Positions 34,881 to 46,699 of a stretch of DNA of 64,000 nucleotides are shown here, in pieces. Under the pieces are notes generated by a model. It was given only the letters and a program-made list of their open reading frames with translations. It was not told the DNA's origin and ran no database searches. The position numbers were made by a program, and so were the translations under genes. Positions within the stretch are counted from its first letter, which is position 1; each line of letters begins with the position of its first letter. Origin of the DNA: Membranipora membranacea (lineage: Eukaryota; Bryozoa; Gymnolaemata; Cheilostomatida; Membraniporidae); the NCBI GenBank assembly GCA_914767715.1, contig OU612074.1:20694062-20758061 (forward strand), given 5' to 3'.

Positions 34881-37800
34881 CTAAGACTTGCTATCTGAAG
34901 TCCCGGGGGCTTCTTCTGTGCCATGGCTGCCTTCTATTGCATGTAGGTGTTTGACGGTTGGCTGTAAAGTGTCATTGGTAATATCATCATGATCGTCGAC
35001 AGAATGATCTTTGGTTAGATACCAGTGTGAGTCTGCTGATGAGAATTCACCTCTGGCTTTCAACTGTACTTTATCTCTGAGACTGCAAAAAAATAAACTT
35101 GGGTATAAGCAACAGAGCATGGACTGTTCAGTGACAACATGAAAATTATTGATAAATACTATTATTCGGTTTATTCCACCCTCCCTGGTTTATTGATAAT
35201 TAACAATTTATATCTTGGAGTTGCCCCATTAATGTCAAGGAGAGAACAATTCCTGCTCGGCTGTTACAGAATAACAATTAATCATTCTACAAACTTAACA
35301 GTTTTAACCACATCTTACCACAAAAATATACACCATATCCATATATAACGACATTTTTCCTTGTTTTTTAAATGAATACATTTTAGTTATATTACAGTTT
35401 TCATACATTATGAATAATAACTGTATAATATATTCAAAAGGATATTTTATGTCTTGGTTGGAAAAACCTAACAACATAACAAGGGGATAAATCAGTGTCA
35501 TAATGGTGGAATGAGTCTGCGATCGTATGTCACCATAAAACTTAGTAAAACTAAAGACATGATAAACAGCTCTGGTTTCTCTGCCTTTCAAAATGAGATA
35601 CTTCCTCCAATAGATTCTCTATCCAGGTTTCCCTATGGTGGTGCCAATTAAACAATTCACTTGACAGGGAAGCTAGGGCGAGGCTTTAAGATGAAAATTA
35701 AAAGGGTTATTTGGTTATTTACAGATTAATGAAACATCATTACATTGTGTATGACTTCATGTGTATACATATATGAGCCTCTGCATATAGCTTGAGTATG
35801 GGCTCATTCCACCATATTTTAGACAACCCTAACCTATGGCATGATGATGTTTTCCCAAATTTGCAGCAATGTCAGACCTAATGAGCCGCCATGCCAGCAG
35901 TCATCACAATGCAACCTATTGAAGGATACTGCGGTTCTAGGTCCTGAAAACGTTTAGGCGGATAACATGCATAGCTACCGATTAGTTTTTAGTTCTTATT
36001 TTATCTGATATAATCACATCAAGACACCAACATATACTGCTGCATTTTTGTTCCCATATGGCTGTTTCTCGGGCCCATCATTTTATAAACGTTTGGCTCC
36101 CCCATTCCCATTGTTATCCTCCTCAATTCAACGCCCAAGTCTGCGGCACTGAATGCTGGACTGACATTATTTAGTTATTGGTGGTGGCTATCAATCATTA
36201 AAGGTGCAACCATTTGTAGTTCTTGGCATCTCAAAGTAGTAATGGGCACAGATATGTAATAAATTCACTGTTTACATAGGGCGGCCATGTTAATTCATCA
36301 CTAATTAGTCCTGCCCAATATTTGACCAAAAACAATTATGTCCATTGCCAACCCAGTCCATAAAAACATGGATAGCCTTATTCTATTTTTAGAACTGGGC
36401 TGCATTTTTGTCTCAATCTAAAAATAGATTTATTTACTGTACTGTCAGACTGACTAGGGAGGAATAATGGTATCAGTTCAAGGAGGTCCTGTTATCAATC
36501 AGAGGTTTTTTTACTAAGTGTTATGTCATTGACACTTCAATATTGGCATTTTCCTATGTAGCAGAGCAAAAGCGGAGCTAATAGTTATCTGAAGTGATAC
36601 CATTCGGAACTTACAGCCGTGCAGATATGATTGCGGCCCCAACACTTACTAACAGAAAACGCCCATCATTAAAATTTTAATTGGTATTTGATCAAACTGG
36701 CCTCGCGTCTTACCAGAATGTGTCTGATTGATTGGATTGGCTTCCTCAGAATTTTTTTGTCAATTAAACTGATGTAAACATCTCGCCGTTTAAATTTGCT
36801 GCTTTGACACCAATTTCTATAGGTGAAGTCTTAGAAAACATTCTGTGGAGAGAAAATATTAGCTAGAGTTTAGTTAAGTTTATTCAGGGGATGGGACATA
36901 AAATTAGCTATCCTCTACCTCTACCTCCCCTATATTTGAGTTCATGCAAAGTAATGAAGCCGAGTAAATATTAGCTATTTATTCATTTCACTACTTCATG
37001 TTTGTGCAAAATAGAAAGTTTTTCCTCCTGTGAAAACTTTCCTCCTCTTCATTGTACTCAAAAAACTAAAATCTTAAATCCTTGACACCACTTACTTGAG
37101 AGCTTCTATAGAGCACACAGCGTCCTTATTAGTAGATATACTGGCCTTCTTCATAGCCAGTCCCATCTCATATAGTCTGTTCTCCTTCTCTAGCTGCTGC
37201 AGGTGCTTCTCAAACTCTATGGCTAAAACAAAGCAGAGATTTACATTTATAAGAACAGCAAGAATTTTAGCATCTACCTGATAGATTTCCAAATCAGTTC
37301 CTAAATGGTATATTGGACAGAGCTGTGTACCTCAGTTATCCGGGGAGGGGCTAGCCTAGTTATACAAATACTTTTTTCGTCTTGTAGCTACATGATAAGG
37401 CTAGAGTTGCCCTTTATCACTCAAAAGCCAAAAAAGGAGCCTATATAATCCAGAGAGCTGAACTTTATATATATATATATATATTCTTTCATTGATCGTG
37501 ATTGCTCTTGGTGCTAAACAGGTTGTCATCAATCCTAATAACGTACCACACCATTGCATTTATCAGTAATGAAAAAGGAAAGCGTCTGCGCTGCGATTTT
37601 GTGTGGTGATGGCCTTGTTCATTTTCAACGTCACAGACAATTTTGGTATCGAATCTCATAAAGTTACCACTTCTACATCACATGAAACAGCTAATTCCCT
37701 CGAGCACGGCAAATTATAAAAGTGAAATAGGAGTTTCCATTAGCAGGAATCTGCCTGGAGGCATTTGATATGATAATCATGCTTAATCAAAATTCAATAA

Positions 37801-39596
37801 TATTCAGAGCGTTACAATTTCCTTTCTTGGTTGTGTAAAACAACTGCATCAATGGAAAGTTATCTAAAGTTAATCTGCGTAATTGTGCAGAGTCACTGTG
37901 CATTGTGTGGCTTTAATTGATCATTTGAAGGGAGGATGCTGAATTAATTCCTGTGAATATTTTTTTTCTCAACCATCAGAAGAATACACATGACCCTGAC
38001 CTTCCCTACAGCTGTGCCTGTGATGAGGTCGGTGGGCGATCAGCTGCTGCGATTTTGACAGCAGTGATGTGGGCTCAAAGAATTTAAATTGAATATGTTG
38101 TTATAATGTTTTTTCTTGGTCATTTAGATTTGCATGATTCGCCATTCAGTAAATAATCTTAATCCTCCCAATTTGAAAATACGCAAAAAATGTTGTTTAT
38201 TTGTTGGGTGCAACCAATTAATTGTCAGTTAGTACCCTCCAAAATTCGCATCATGACGCAAACAGCTCACCATGAAAGCATGCATAATTATTTCAATAAA
38301 TACCATCTTTTCCAAATCTACCAATGAATATAAAGTTTTTATGTTTTTCACAATTTTCAATTCATCGCGTAAAACCATGAAATTTAGTTACCCAGTGGTT
38401 ACATCAAAGACTGGTCACTGAATTCAAACTGCTGTAGTGAAAACAATAATCTCAAGTTAGCAATTAATCATACTGTATACATTATCAATCAATCAATCTG
38501 TTAACATCCTAGCTATGCCAATAATTTATTCCAATTAATAGAATATCCTGTTTATTGATTGGTAAATAATGGTGGTGAAGTGTCGTGTAATTACCAGTAA
38601 TAAACACAGTCCACACCCTGGGTGTCTGAATTATAAAGTTAATGTGTACTTTGCTGTCTAGTCACCAGAGCCAACCAGACATAGATCAAGTTTTATCCAT
38701 TTTCCCGTGTTTGGAGTTGCTCCCCCTCCACTGGTCACACAGCAGCAAGCGAATCAAACCAGACTTAGTAACCTAGACCAAGTTTGGTACATTTGTCTGC
38801 ATTCGGAGTTGCTCCCGATTCACTGGTCACACCGCAGTGGAAGGGAGCAACTGGAATGCAGACAATAGGATTAAACTTGATCTACAGTTACCTAACCTTT
38901 ATTTGCAAAATCTTTCAACCGCAGTACTAGTTTTTTTGTGTGGGTAATCCTGTAATTTCGTTTATTTTTTCAACTATATGCACAGTTAAATCATCAGCAG
39001 TTTCTCATCAGTCTCAGAGAAACAAGTTTAAAGCAAAGTCATTATTTGGTTCCCTCATTTAACATAGGCCTATCCACCTTCATCTTCGAAAACTTAGTTC
39101 GACCCCTCCCAATCTTATTGCATTAAAATTGAATAAAAAAAACTGGAAATGGAAGTGATATGGCAAAACTAAGGAATTCTGAAAAGCATAGATTGTCGAT
39201 CTAAACCCGATGTTCTAGGTCAAACCTGATTCTATTTGCATATTATTAGGAGTAGCCCGCCTTAAAAAGCCAGCTGCCTACCAGTAGGTCAAGGAGAGCA
39301 ATATATACATGCAAAAGTTGGCTCAGACATGATATACTGGCGACAGCGTACTGGCCCTGTCACATGGCTTCTTTTTGTAGTAGCCATGTGACAACGCTAT
39401 TGGGGTACTAGATCTTAATTGCCATAAAAGGGGTAAACTTGACATCAAAATATTTGAGCTGACTAAACAGACTCTTGTGAAACATTATAATCTTACCTTC
39501 TTTAGTTGGTTTTGTCTCTTTCTGGCTAGTTTCCACACTTTTCAGCGACTGCCAGTACTTATAGTTGACCACCTGCCCTGACACCTTGGAATTCAT
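34881..39596 (-). CDS. Unrecognised charged 142-residue protein, three exons
   Basis: The exons on the minus strand are 39596-39497, 37222-37096 and 35082-34881, with phases 1 and 2 agreeing at both junctions; they total 429 nt. The start ATG follows an in-frame TAG. Donors are GTAAGA and GTAAGT, and the acceptors are TTTTAG and TTTGCAG after pyrimidine runs. The product starts MNSKVSGQVVNYKYWQSLKS. Around residues 36-60 it has a Glu/Lys/Leu-rich segment (FEKHLQQLEKENRLYEMGLA) likely to be helical or coiled-coil. The tail is acidic and His/Asp-rich (KDHSVDDHDD) and polar. It has no signal peptide or membrane segment, so it is probably intracellular. I do not recognise the family. It is the only minus-strand gene model with full phase support here. 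Extra small exons inside the 2 kb introns cannot be excluded. Confidence 0.7.
35083..37095. other. Intron 2 of the minus-strand gene
   Basis: AT-rich; no nested exon or element recognised. Confidence 0.5.
37465..37484. repeat. TA microsatellite
   Basis: About ten TA dinucleotides. Confidence 0.85.
38682..38884. mobile_element. Palindromic MITE, half copy plus full copy
   Basis: A full element spans about 38774-38884 (TAGACCAAGTTTGG at the left, 'ggattaaacttgatcta' at the right, with mirrored 'ctgcattcggagttgctcc' blocks). A left-half copy (38682-38760) precedes it. Same family as 32212-32325. Confidence 0.75.
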
Positions 39597-42041
39597 TGTT
39601 AAGTTCTCAGGCTACATGTATCTGTGTGTCTGAAGGTGTCGATGGTTTCGTTTTGTACTTTCTTCAGTTGCTCTCAGCTCAGTGCGAAGGCGGCTTCTGT
39701 GATCACACTTCTATAGGCAGGACATTTGGTGTAATACATATAGTGGCGATATAGTGTATGTTCGAAAAGTGGCAACATAAGGGCAAGTCAGTTGATGTTA
39801 AGCTGAACTGTTCTGGCAAACTGTCTCAAAGTTATCGTTTAGACTTTAGAGGAAGTTGAGTAGCCTTGTTTTGAGGACCCCCAAAACAACAAATGTAGCC
39901 GCATGGAAAGGCTAGTAGTTGAGGGATAGAACTGGGATTAGCTTTTAGCCGCTTGATCTGGGATGCGAATTTTTTGACAAACAGCTTGGGCGCGGATTAT
40001 TGATGACATTTCGTGTCAGAACTCATGTCATGTCATGTCATTACACAAAAGGCACCAGAGATGCGATTGGAATGCTCACTTGGCGGGGAATGTCAAGTGC
40101 CTCCTTCAGGGTTTTGATACGGAGTTTTGTACTAGACTGAGATGCCAATGACCAAGCTAAAAATTCCAGTTACAACACTAAAGTAAACTCCTGGTGACAT
40201 TGGAGGCAAGGAGGAAAAGACTGAAATTAAATTTGTGGTTTGGGAAACCAATCGGTGGTGCTTGATTATGGTGAATCCGATATCTCATGCCTAAAATGGT
40301 GTAGGAATATGCCGGTGGTTTTAGCCCCAGCATGTGAACGGGCAATAGTGTTACGATGCTGTTGACTCATAATGCAAAAGCCATCATATTCTACTTACCA
40401 AGTAAATGAGGTTGGGTGCGATGTGGAATGGTATGGTAAGTGTCCCTCTCTGATTCCGATCTATTGGTCCATATCCATAAAATGAGTGGTCAGTGGATAG
40501 CGATGAAGAAGCTATTGGTTTCAGAGCACTTCGTACAAGAAGGTTTTGCTAAGTCACCAGTAAACTAACTGCAACTGAAAAGCACAGACAAACACCAATT
40601 GGCTTTTAGCCTGACAGTTCAGCTTGATAATAACCGTCTACCAATAATTTGTCTTTCACGTAACAGAAATTACAAAGAGATTATAATGGATTGCATATTG
40701 ATTATTGCATGGCCAGTTTTAATAAACAGAATATCCATGATAATATTGACATAATCATACCTATACAAGAGAAAATAAATACAAGAACACTTGTGTATGA
40801 ATAGAAGACTGCCAAGTGCCCTGTATACACAAACACATGGCCATGTACAGTTATATGGATAATTTAATATAGAGAGCATAAAATGTGCTAAAATGAGAAA
40901 GGGTAGTTTCAGTGCACAAACTCCATATGGGTTGCTGTAGTTTGAGTTCCATTAGCGGCCACCCTCCGAAATAGTCTGAGCCAACCAGACTCTTGCCCCA
41001 GCCTGATGGTATGACAAGATCTGCTGGTTATAGGATTTGTTGATTACCAGCGACCCATGCAGAGTTAGAATACTTTAACTGGGAGGGGAAGTGTTGTTTT
41101 GGCTGTCATTTGTTTTTGGGGCGATACGCTATCGAACACTCCACTCAACCCAAAAAAATTGAATGATTGACGCAATAAAAGGGTTATCCTGTATTGTACT
41201 TCCCTTTTTGTGGCTGTAAAATCCGCTCAAATCTATTCACATAATACAGGAGGAGACCGATTTCATAACCTTGGAGAATTTGCATATCTTACGTTCTACA
41301 CCACACCACAGGGTCTATTCTAGCCCTCAGTCAATGATCGATAGAACAAAAGGCCAACAAGTGACATCATAATCTCATTTACTGAGTTGAGTAAACTTCT
41401 ACAATAGACATTTATGCAAATTCCAAAGCAGCAGCTGATTAAATCAGCTTACTAGTCATTATCCCCTTGCTACAGATTTTAGTACTCGATGCGACCCTAC
41501 CCCAATATTTGGCGTCATTGTTTGGCTTGACCAACTTGTTAAATAAAATATGCAGTATCAATACCATTTCTCAATAACATAACATGCTTTTCCAGACCGA
41601 AGAAATGAGCAACCAAAATAACATAAGGTGCCCTGTTGTTCATGCGGTGAGTTCACGATCACACTGGCCGGAGCTTGCCAATACGAACAAGAGTTTTGGG
41701 GACCCACACTATATGATTAACTACTGAAGCCCATAAAATATTAAACCATACTCATACTTCCTTCTTGTTTACACCAGTCTCTATTAGCCTAATTATCAAG
41801 GCTTTCCTCTCATACGATACTAAATATGTTTCAGTAAGTGCTTGTCACTAAATCAAGAGGGTGGTATCAGCTACAAAGGTTAACTGGTATTAAAATGGGC
41901 TTTGATTACCTGATACAGCCGCTCTTTCTATGTTAACACTGACAACTTCACCGCTTTGAATTTCGCTGAAGTGGGCAACGTTTTTACTACATTTCTTTGC
42001 ACCAATAATTGAAACTGATACATTTAATTTAGACTATATTA
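39597..42041. other. Intergenic, no gene seen
   Basis: No supported exon chain. The minus-strand gene's promoter should lie just above 39596, but no clear TATA box was found. Confidence 0.45.
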
Positions 42042-42220
42042 TTGGGAGTGGCCGTGGTACAGTGGATAGGGCATGGGTTTTTTCAATTGAGAGGTCCAAT
42101 GTTCGATTCCCGGTGGATAACGGCGATGTCAACAAGGGCATCCGACATCAAATGCTCCTGTAGGCCAATACTGATACCGGGAACAAAAAACCAAACAACA
42201 TCAAGATTTCTCACACCAGT
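42042..42220 (+). repeat. tRNA-derived SINE
   Basis: An A-box-like GTGGTACAGTGGATAGGGCA is followed by the B-box-like TGTTCGATTCCCGG. Then comes a tRNA-unrelated body with 'caacaagggcatccgac', a type of sequence common in tRNA SINEs. Same family as the minus-strand copy at 11045. Confidence 0.7.
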
Positions 42221-42398
42221 ATCACGGGGTATCGAGACTACAGTTGGAAGTGAGTTTTTTTATATTATTTGGAAGGCAACCTTTGAACTGCATTGGAAGA
42301 AAAACCTCCGATGAACCATCAAACTGTTCATTGATTTGCTTTAGTATTTGATATAAATTCCTTGTTACTTGTAATAATAATCAATCTAAATTACATAC

Positions 42399-43931
42399 CC
42401 GCTGCAATACGAGCTGCAAGAAGTACTTGTTGGCTTCTGTGAGGCACACGCTGGTGTTATGTTCAATGTTTGTATCAGTCAAACACTGCTGCCGCTGCCG
42501 TCGCTGCCAAACTAAAAGACCACAGTGAAAGTTAACGACAGTTAATCAGTCATACTTATAATAACAAAGAGTGTTTTGGTATTTATTTAACTTCATTATC
42601 ATAAATATAACAATTATCACAATAGAGTTAAAGTTTATATTAACAGCTGATTGGCGTTCAAGTTTGGTGTGACAAAGAAAGTGAACTCAAGAACAGAAGG
42701 AACTAAAACAGCTGACCTTGTAGAATAAAAACTACACTGGATCTAGTTTATAGTTCAAGCCAAGCGGAATAATTTCACTTTGCCGAACTGTAAACTTATC
42801 CAGTGTAGTAATTATTGCAATTTGCAGGATAAGATCAATCTATAGGTCAGTGGTTAAGAGACTACATACGCACTGCGAAGCTTATATAAGATAGACAGAT
42901 CCTTTGGTCATGTTGTTGGACTAGAGATTTTGGTTTGACCACTAATATCTGTACAAGTCAGTTATACGACAGTGTAACCTGTAACCTGTTCAAAATAAAA
43001 TAAAGAAATTTTGTCTGTTGGTAGGAAGGGATTATCTCTATTGTTGGCTGATCATTGATTATTAATGTTGGCTTTGTTCCTGAGTCTCATGATATTGATA
43101 TTGGCCTACAGCTTTGAGAATTCTATTTGTATCGATTATAAAAGCGTATGAAAGAGGGGACAACTTCAAATAACCAGCTGTTTACCCCACAGTTTTACGG
43201 GCAAATACCATACTGCTTTTATTGTGTCCTATGTCATTTACAGAAAAATGTCCAAATTATGAACATTAATTTTAATAATAATAATAGTTTATTCTCTTCT
43301 AAGGTTTCAAATGGTAATTTGTGAAAATAATTCAGTTTGAGCAAATACTATGATTCTGTTTTAATTAGGCCTACACTAGTGAACTAAATATTCAGGCACA
43401 CCCTACACTAATTATTCAATATACGACTCGTTATTTAAAACGTGCGAAATAGATTACTTCGAAAATGTAAGATACTTTGCGTTTGACGACAGAAATAAAT
43501 GAGGATTATTTGCCATGGGAGTAACGAATATGAGCTGGATCAATTAGTCAGAGCGCCAGAGTCTTTAGTGAACCAGTATTGGCGGCTTTAGGTTCAAACC
43601 CCATGCAGTCCACCGAATGCTAGGGGTTTTTAGGCACTGAATGTGTACTTAAACCTGCTTACAGACTGAGACTTATACTGATGTATGTATTGAATTCTGT
43701 CCCTTCATTAGGTGAGGGATATAATCCAACTCTGCCCTGCAATTTTCCTTCCAAATTATCTTTGACGCATTAGTTTTGAACATTTGCTTGAAACTGGAAA
43801 GCAGGGTTTCAAATTTTTAGTTATATCACTGTGTCTGCCATGACCTTTCTTCAAAATATGACGGGGATTGGTAATCAGATTCGACAAAATATAGAACCAG
43901 AAGTCAAATCTTACCTGAAGCTAATTTCCAT
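42399..43931 (-). other. Possible minus-strand exons, unresolved
   Basis: Two stretches have good splice signals on the minus strand. One, 42511-42399, has acceptor TTTTAG and donor GG|GTATGT and is open in one frame with CLTDTNIEHN and ANKYFLQLVLQR. The other ends at 43915 with donor CAG|GTAAGA, just after an ATG at 43931. Joining them through that ATG runs into a stop after about 17 codons, and the open frame of the first has no start. They could be untranslated exons, part of a longer gene, or chance. Confidence 0.2.
43530..43620 (+). repeat. tRNA-like SINE head or tRNA pseudogene
   Basis: GAGCTGGATCAATTAGTCAG is A-box-like; about 50 bp later AGGTTCAAACCCC is a clear B box. No clean cloverleaf. 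Confidence 0.5.
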
Positions 43932-44616
43932 TGCGCTGTGTCGTTGGAATGCAAGGTTATCCGTGACAGGGAGAATTACTACTAAAGCGGATATAGCAAA
44001 CTAAAAATTAATTAAAAATCTAAAAGAAAATTAATGGGAATTCCTTTATCTGTCAATACTAAACAAAACACACAGTCAAAAAAGTAAAAGTCAACAAAGT
44101 AAAGCGGGCAATAGTACTTTTATTGCATCCCAAAACAATGCACGATTCGGGATATGCGGCGAATTGAAATGGTATTCATTTTCGACTCAATCAATCAATT
44201 AATGGTTCCTTCACATCTTCTTGAGAACTTCCAGGAACCTTGCCATTTGTTTCAAGAATTTCATGCTTCTGTCAAGGAAACCATCATCTATGCGGGATCA
44301 TTTCCACTGTGTTCATTTAAATTCTTAAATCATCATCTGAAACTGGATTCAAACTCTTTTATCACTAATAAATTTACATGCAGGGAAAACCCTCAAGTCA
44401 TAAGTGCCGTATGAATATCAGGTGGAGTTACCACTACAAGGGAAGTGCTAGACAGGCAATGATGAGGTGTGGCCAGGTATGTAATTACTTTAATTAGTGG
44501 GCTGAGCTTGTTAATTAAATCAGAAAGAAAACCACCCTTATATCAACGCTGTTGGTCTCAAAAAATTGTAATTTTTTTGTTATTCTGCGAGTTGAGCTCA
44601 GAACGACTAGATCATC
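43621..44616. other. Upstream region of acidic gene 1
   Basis: A TATA-like TTATATCA near 44538 is about 80 bp before the ATG. An 86-codon ORF at 44154-44414 has no supporting signals. Confidence 0.4.
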
Positions 44617-46421
44617 ATGGCACACATCACTAAAGCATCACTTTTTTTGACAATCATCTGTATGTCGAGTTACACATCAGTGCAAGGGTAAGTTTGTTTA
44701 CTTTGCTGTTATATGGTATTGCAGCCAGCTGCTATAGTCCTATGGAAAATTAAAAAAAGAAATCTTGGTCCATAGTCTAACATAGTTTGAACCCACCATT
44801 GCGATTTAATATTGTTTGACTAAATCTAAATCAAAATGATATATTAATTATTAGAGAGGAGATAGTAAGGCTTTGCCAACACAAAACAGTATTCAGTAAA
44901 GAAGTTACTTCGATGTACTGAGATCGAAAAATCCACTCAAATGAATCCAAATCAAGTTTCAATTCAAAGTATGTATGTATTAATACCAAAATATAAAATG
45001 TGCCTCAAAGAAAAGAAGACCATCGGCTTGGTCATTTGCCTCATAATATAAAGGCATCAAAGCATTGGCGTCATACACCAATACACTATAGATACATAAG
45101 TTACCCGTACAAGAGTGCCACAGTACCATATGCACACTTTTTAGGATTATAATACCGATACACTAAGATATTTCATCTTTTCTGTTTGTAGCCAGCAGTT
45201 GACAGACACTATCTTGGACCCAATCCTTGTTCGACTACAGTCACTCCCTAAGGAACAGCAGCTAGCATTCAACCAAGGTTTAATCACTATGATAAGGGCA
45301 AGCTTGGGGCTGATCCCATCGATGGCAGCTCAGCCTGACCCACTACCTCAACAGCCTCTGCCTACCATTCAATCTGAAGTAATCCCTGCAAAACCAGATC
45401 TCCCAGCAGGAAAAGTGAACCCTGTCATTCCAGTGGATCAAGCTGCACCTGTCGACCCTGTCACTCCAGTTGATCCAGTTGCACCTGCACCAGTTGCTGT
45501 TGTTGATCCAGCTGCAAAAGTAGACCCAGTTGAACCTGTAGCATTTCTCAATCTAGTTGCACCAGCAGGGCCAGCTGACTCTGTTGCTCCAGTTGCTGCT
45601 GTAGATCCTGCTGCTCCCGTTGATCCACTTGCACCAGTAGAGCCAGTTGCACCAGCTGTTCCCTTTGTCTATGTGCCACCAGTCGTACCAGTGCCTGCTG
45701 GATCTGGACAGACAGCCAAGACAATCGGACTGGGCTCAGCTACAGCCGCAGTTCTCTCACAGCTCACATCAGGAGGAGGAGCACCAGTAGGGAGCTCTCA
45801 GCCTCAGGAGATAATAACGACAGCGGCACCAGCAGTCACCTTACCTCATGTGTTTGTGAAACAAACCAGATGTCAGGGAATAAGAAGTGAGTAGTATATA
45901 AATTACGAAATTTAGTTTTTATATGGAAATGTGCATGCTAAAATTTTTGAAACCTGCGATGAGTTTATTTAACGCGAATGCAAAGAATATACAACTTGCC
46001 ACCACACTCATTCATATTTTTACATTCTTCAATGCGCTTTACTACATCCCTAATATTATTGCTACTCGCTCCAGAGAAATTGCATTAATTTCATTCTGAG
46101 TTCCTTAGACTCTTGACCCCCCCCCCCTGTCGACGACCCCCTGGCCCCTGGAACATTTAGGTGCTCCTACAAAACATTGATCAATAATCCATCTCTCTCT
46201 TTACAGTAATTGAAGGAACTGACTGTATGGTCTTTGGCAGACAATCTTGTGGAGAAGGAACTCGATTCGATACTTTCTACTGCGTGTGTAACTTTATGTC
46301 AAGAGTCGACCCAATCAGATGTTCCTCTGCGCCAGCACATCTTGACATCGCACCACAACCCTCATACGCTGTGGCACTATCTGAATTACCTACTGGAGCC
46401 TCAACTGTTACCTTGGCATAA
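44617..46421 (+). CDS. Acidic Pro/Val/Ala-rich secreted protein, gene 1 (C-terminal FGRQ/CVCN domain)
   Basis: Exons 44617-44687, 45192-45886 and 46207-46421 (phases 2 and 1) total 981 nt, or 326 residues. Exon 1 is a signal peptide starting [14 protein letters not shown]. Exon 2 opens with a Leu/Gln-rich, probably helical segment ([20 protein letters not shown]). It continues as low-complexity PVDPV/APVD triplets (about residues 95-180), then a Gly/Ser/Thr linker ending TTAAP before KQTRC. The last exon holds five more cysteines: TDC, FGRQSC, YCVCN (two) and, after VDP, C. This domain aligns without gaps to gene 2. Its Pro/Ala-rich C-terminus differs from gene 2. It lacks the N-terminal cysteine pair of genes 2 and 3. 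I know no named family; secretion is well supported, function is not. Confidence 0.85.
46117..46160 (-). other. C-rich tract in intron 2 of acidic gene 1
   Basis: A run of about twelve C, then further C runs (CCCCC, CCCC), potentially quadruplex-forming on the minus strand. Confidence 0.5.
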
Positions 46422-46692
46422 GCAATCCATACTGAAATAGTTTAATTAATCACAATTTTAATTTAGTTACATTCAATTTGATTGCACTATTAATGACTGT
46501 TTTTGCTGTTTTTTTTTTGTTTTAGGACAATTCCATATTTATTGACATTTTTCTTTTTTTATAAATCCAACAAAACTTGGCCGACATTTTTTGGACTGTT
46601 TATGTACGCTGATCCTGGTTGCATAATGCAATGAGAGGTGATATGACATGTACTGTAATTTTTCATAACTGCTCAGCTCAACAACCTTTATT

Positions 46693-46698
46693 AATAAA
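46693..46698 (+). promoter_or_regulatory. Polyadenylation signal of acidic gene 1
   Basis: AATAAA 272 bp after the stop. Confidence 0.55.
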
Positions 46699-46699
46699 A

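Larger units (their letters stand above)
37223..39496. other. Intron 1 of the minus-strand gene
   Basis: Holds a TA microsatellite near 37465-37484 and the palindromic element at 38682-38884. Otherwise nothing recognised. Confidence 0.5.

Noticed and set aside
44154-44414. 86-codon ORF just upstream of acidic gene 1
   Set aside because: No TATA box, signal peptide or homology to the family's exons.
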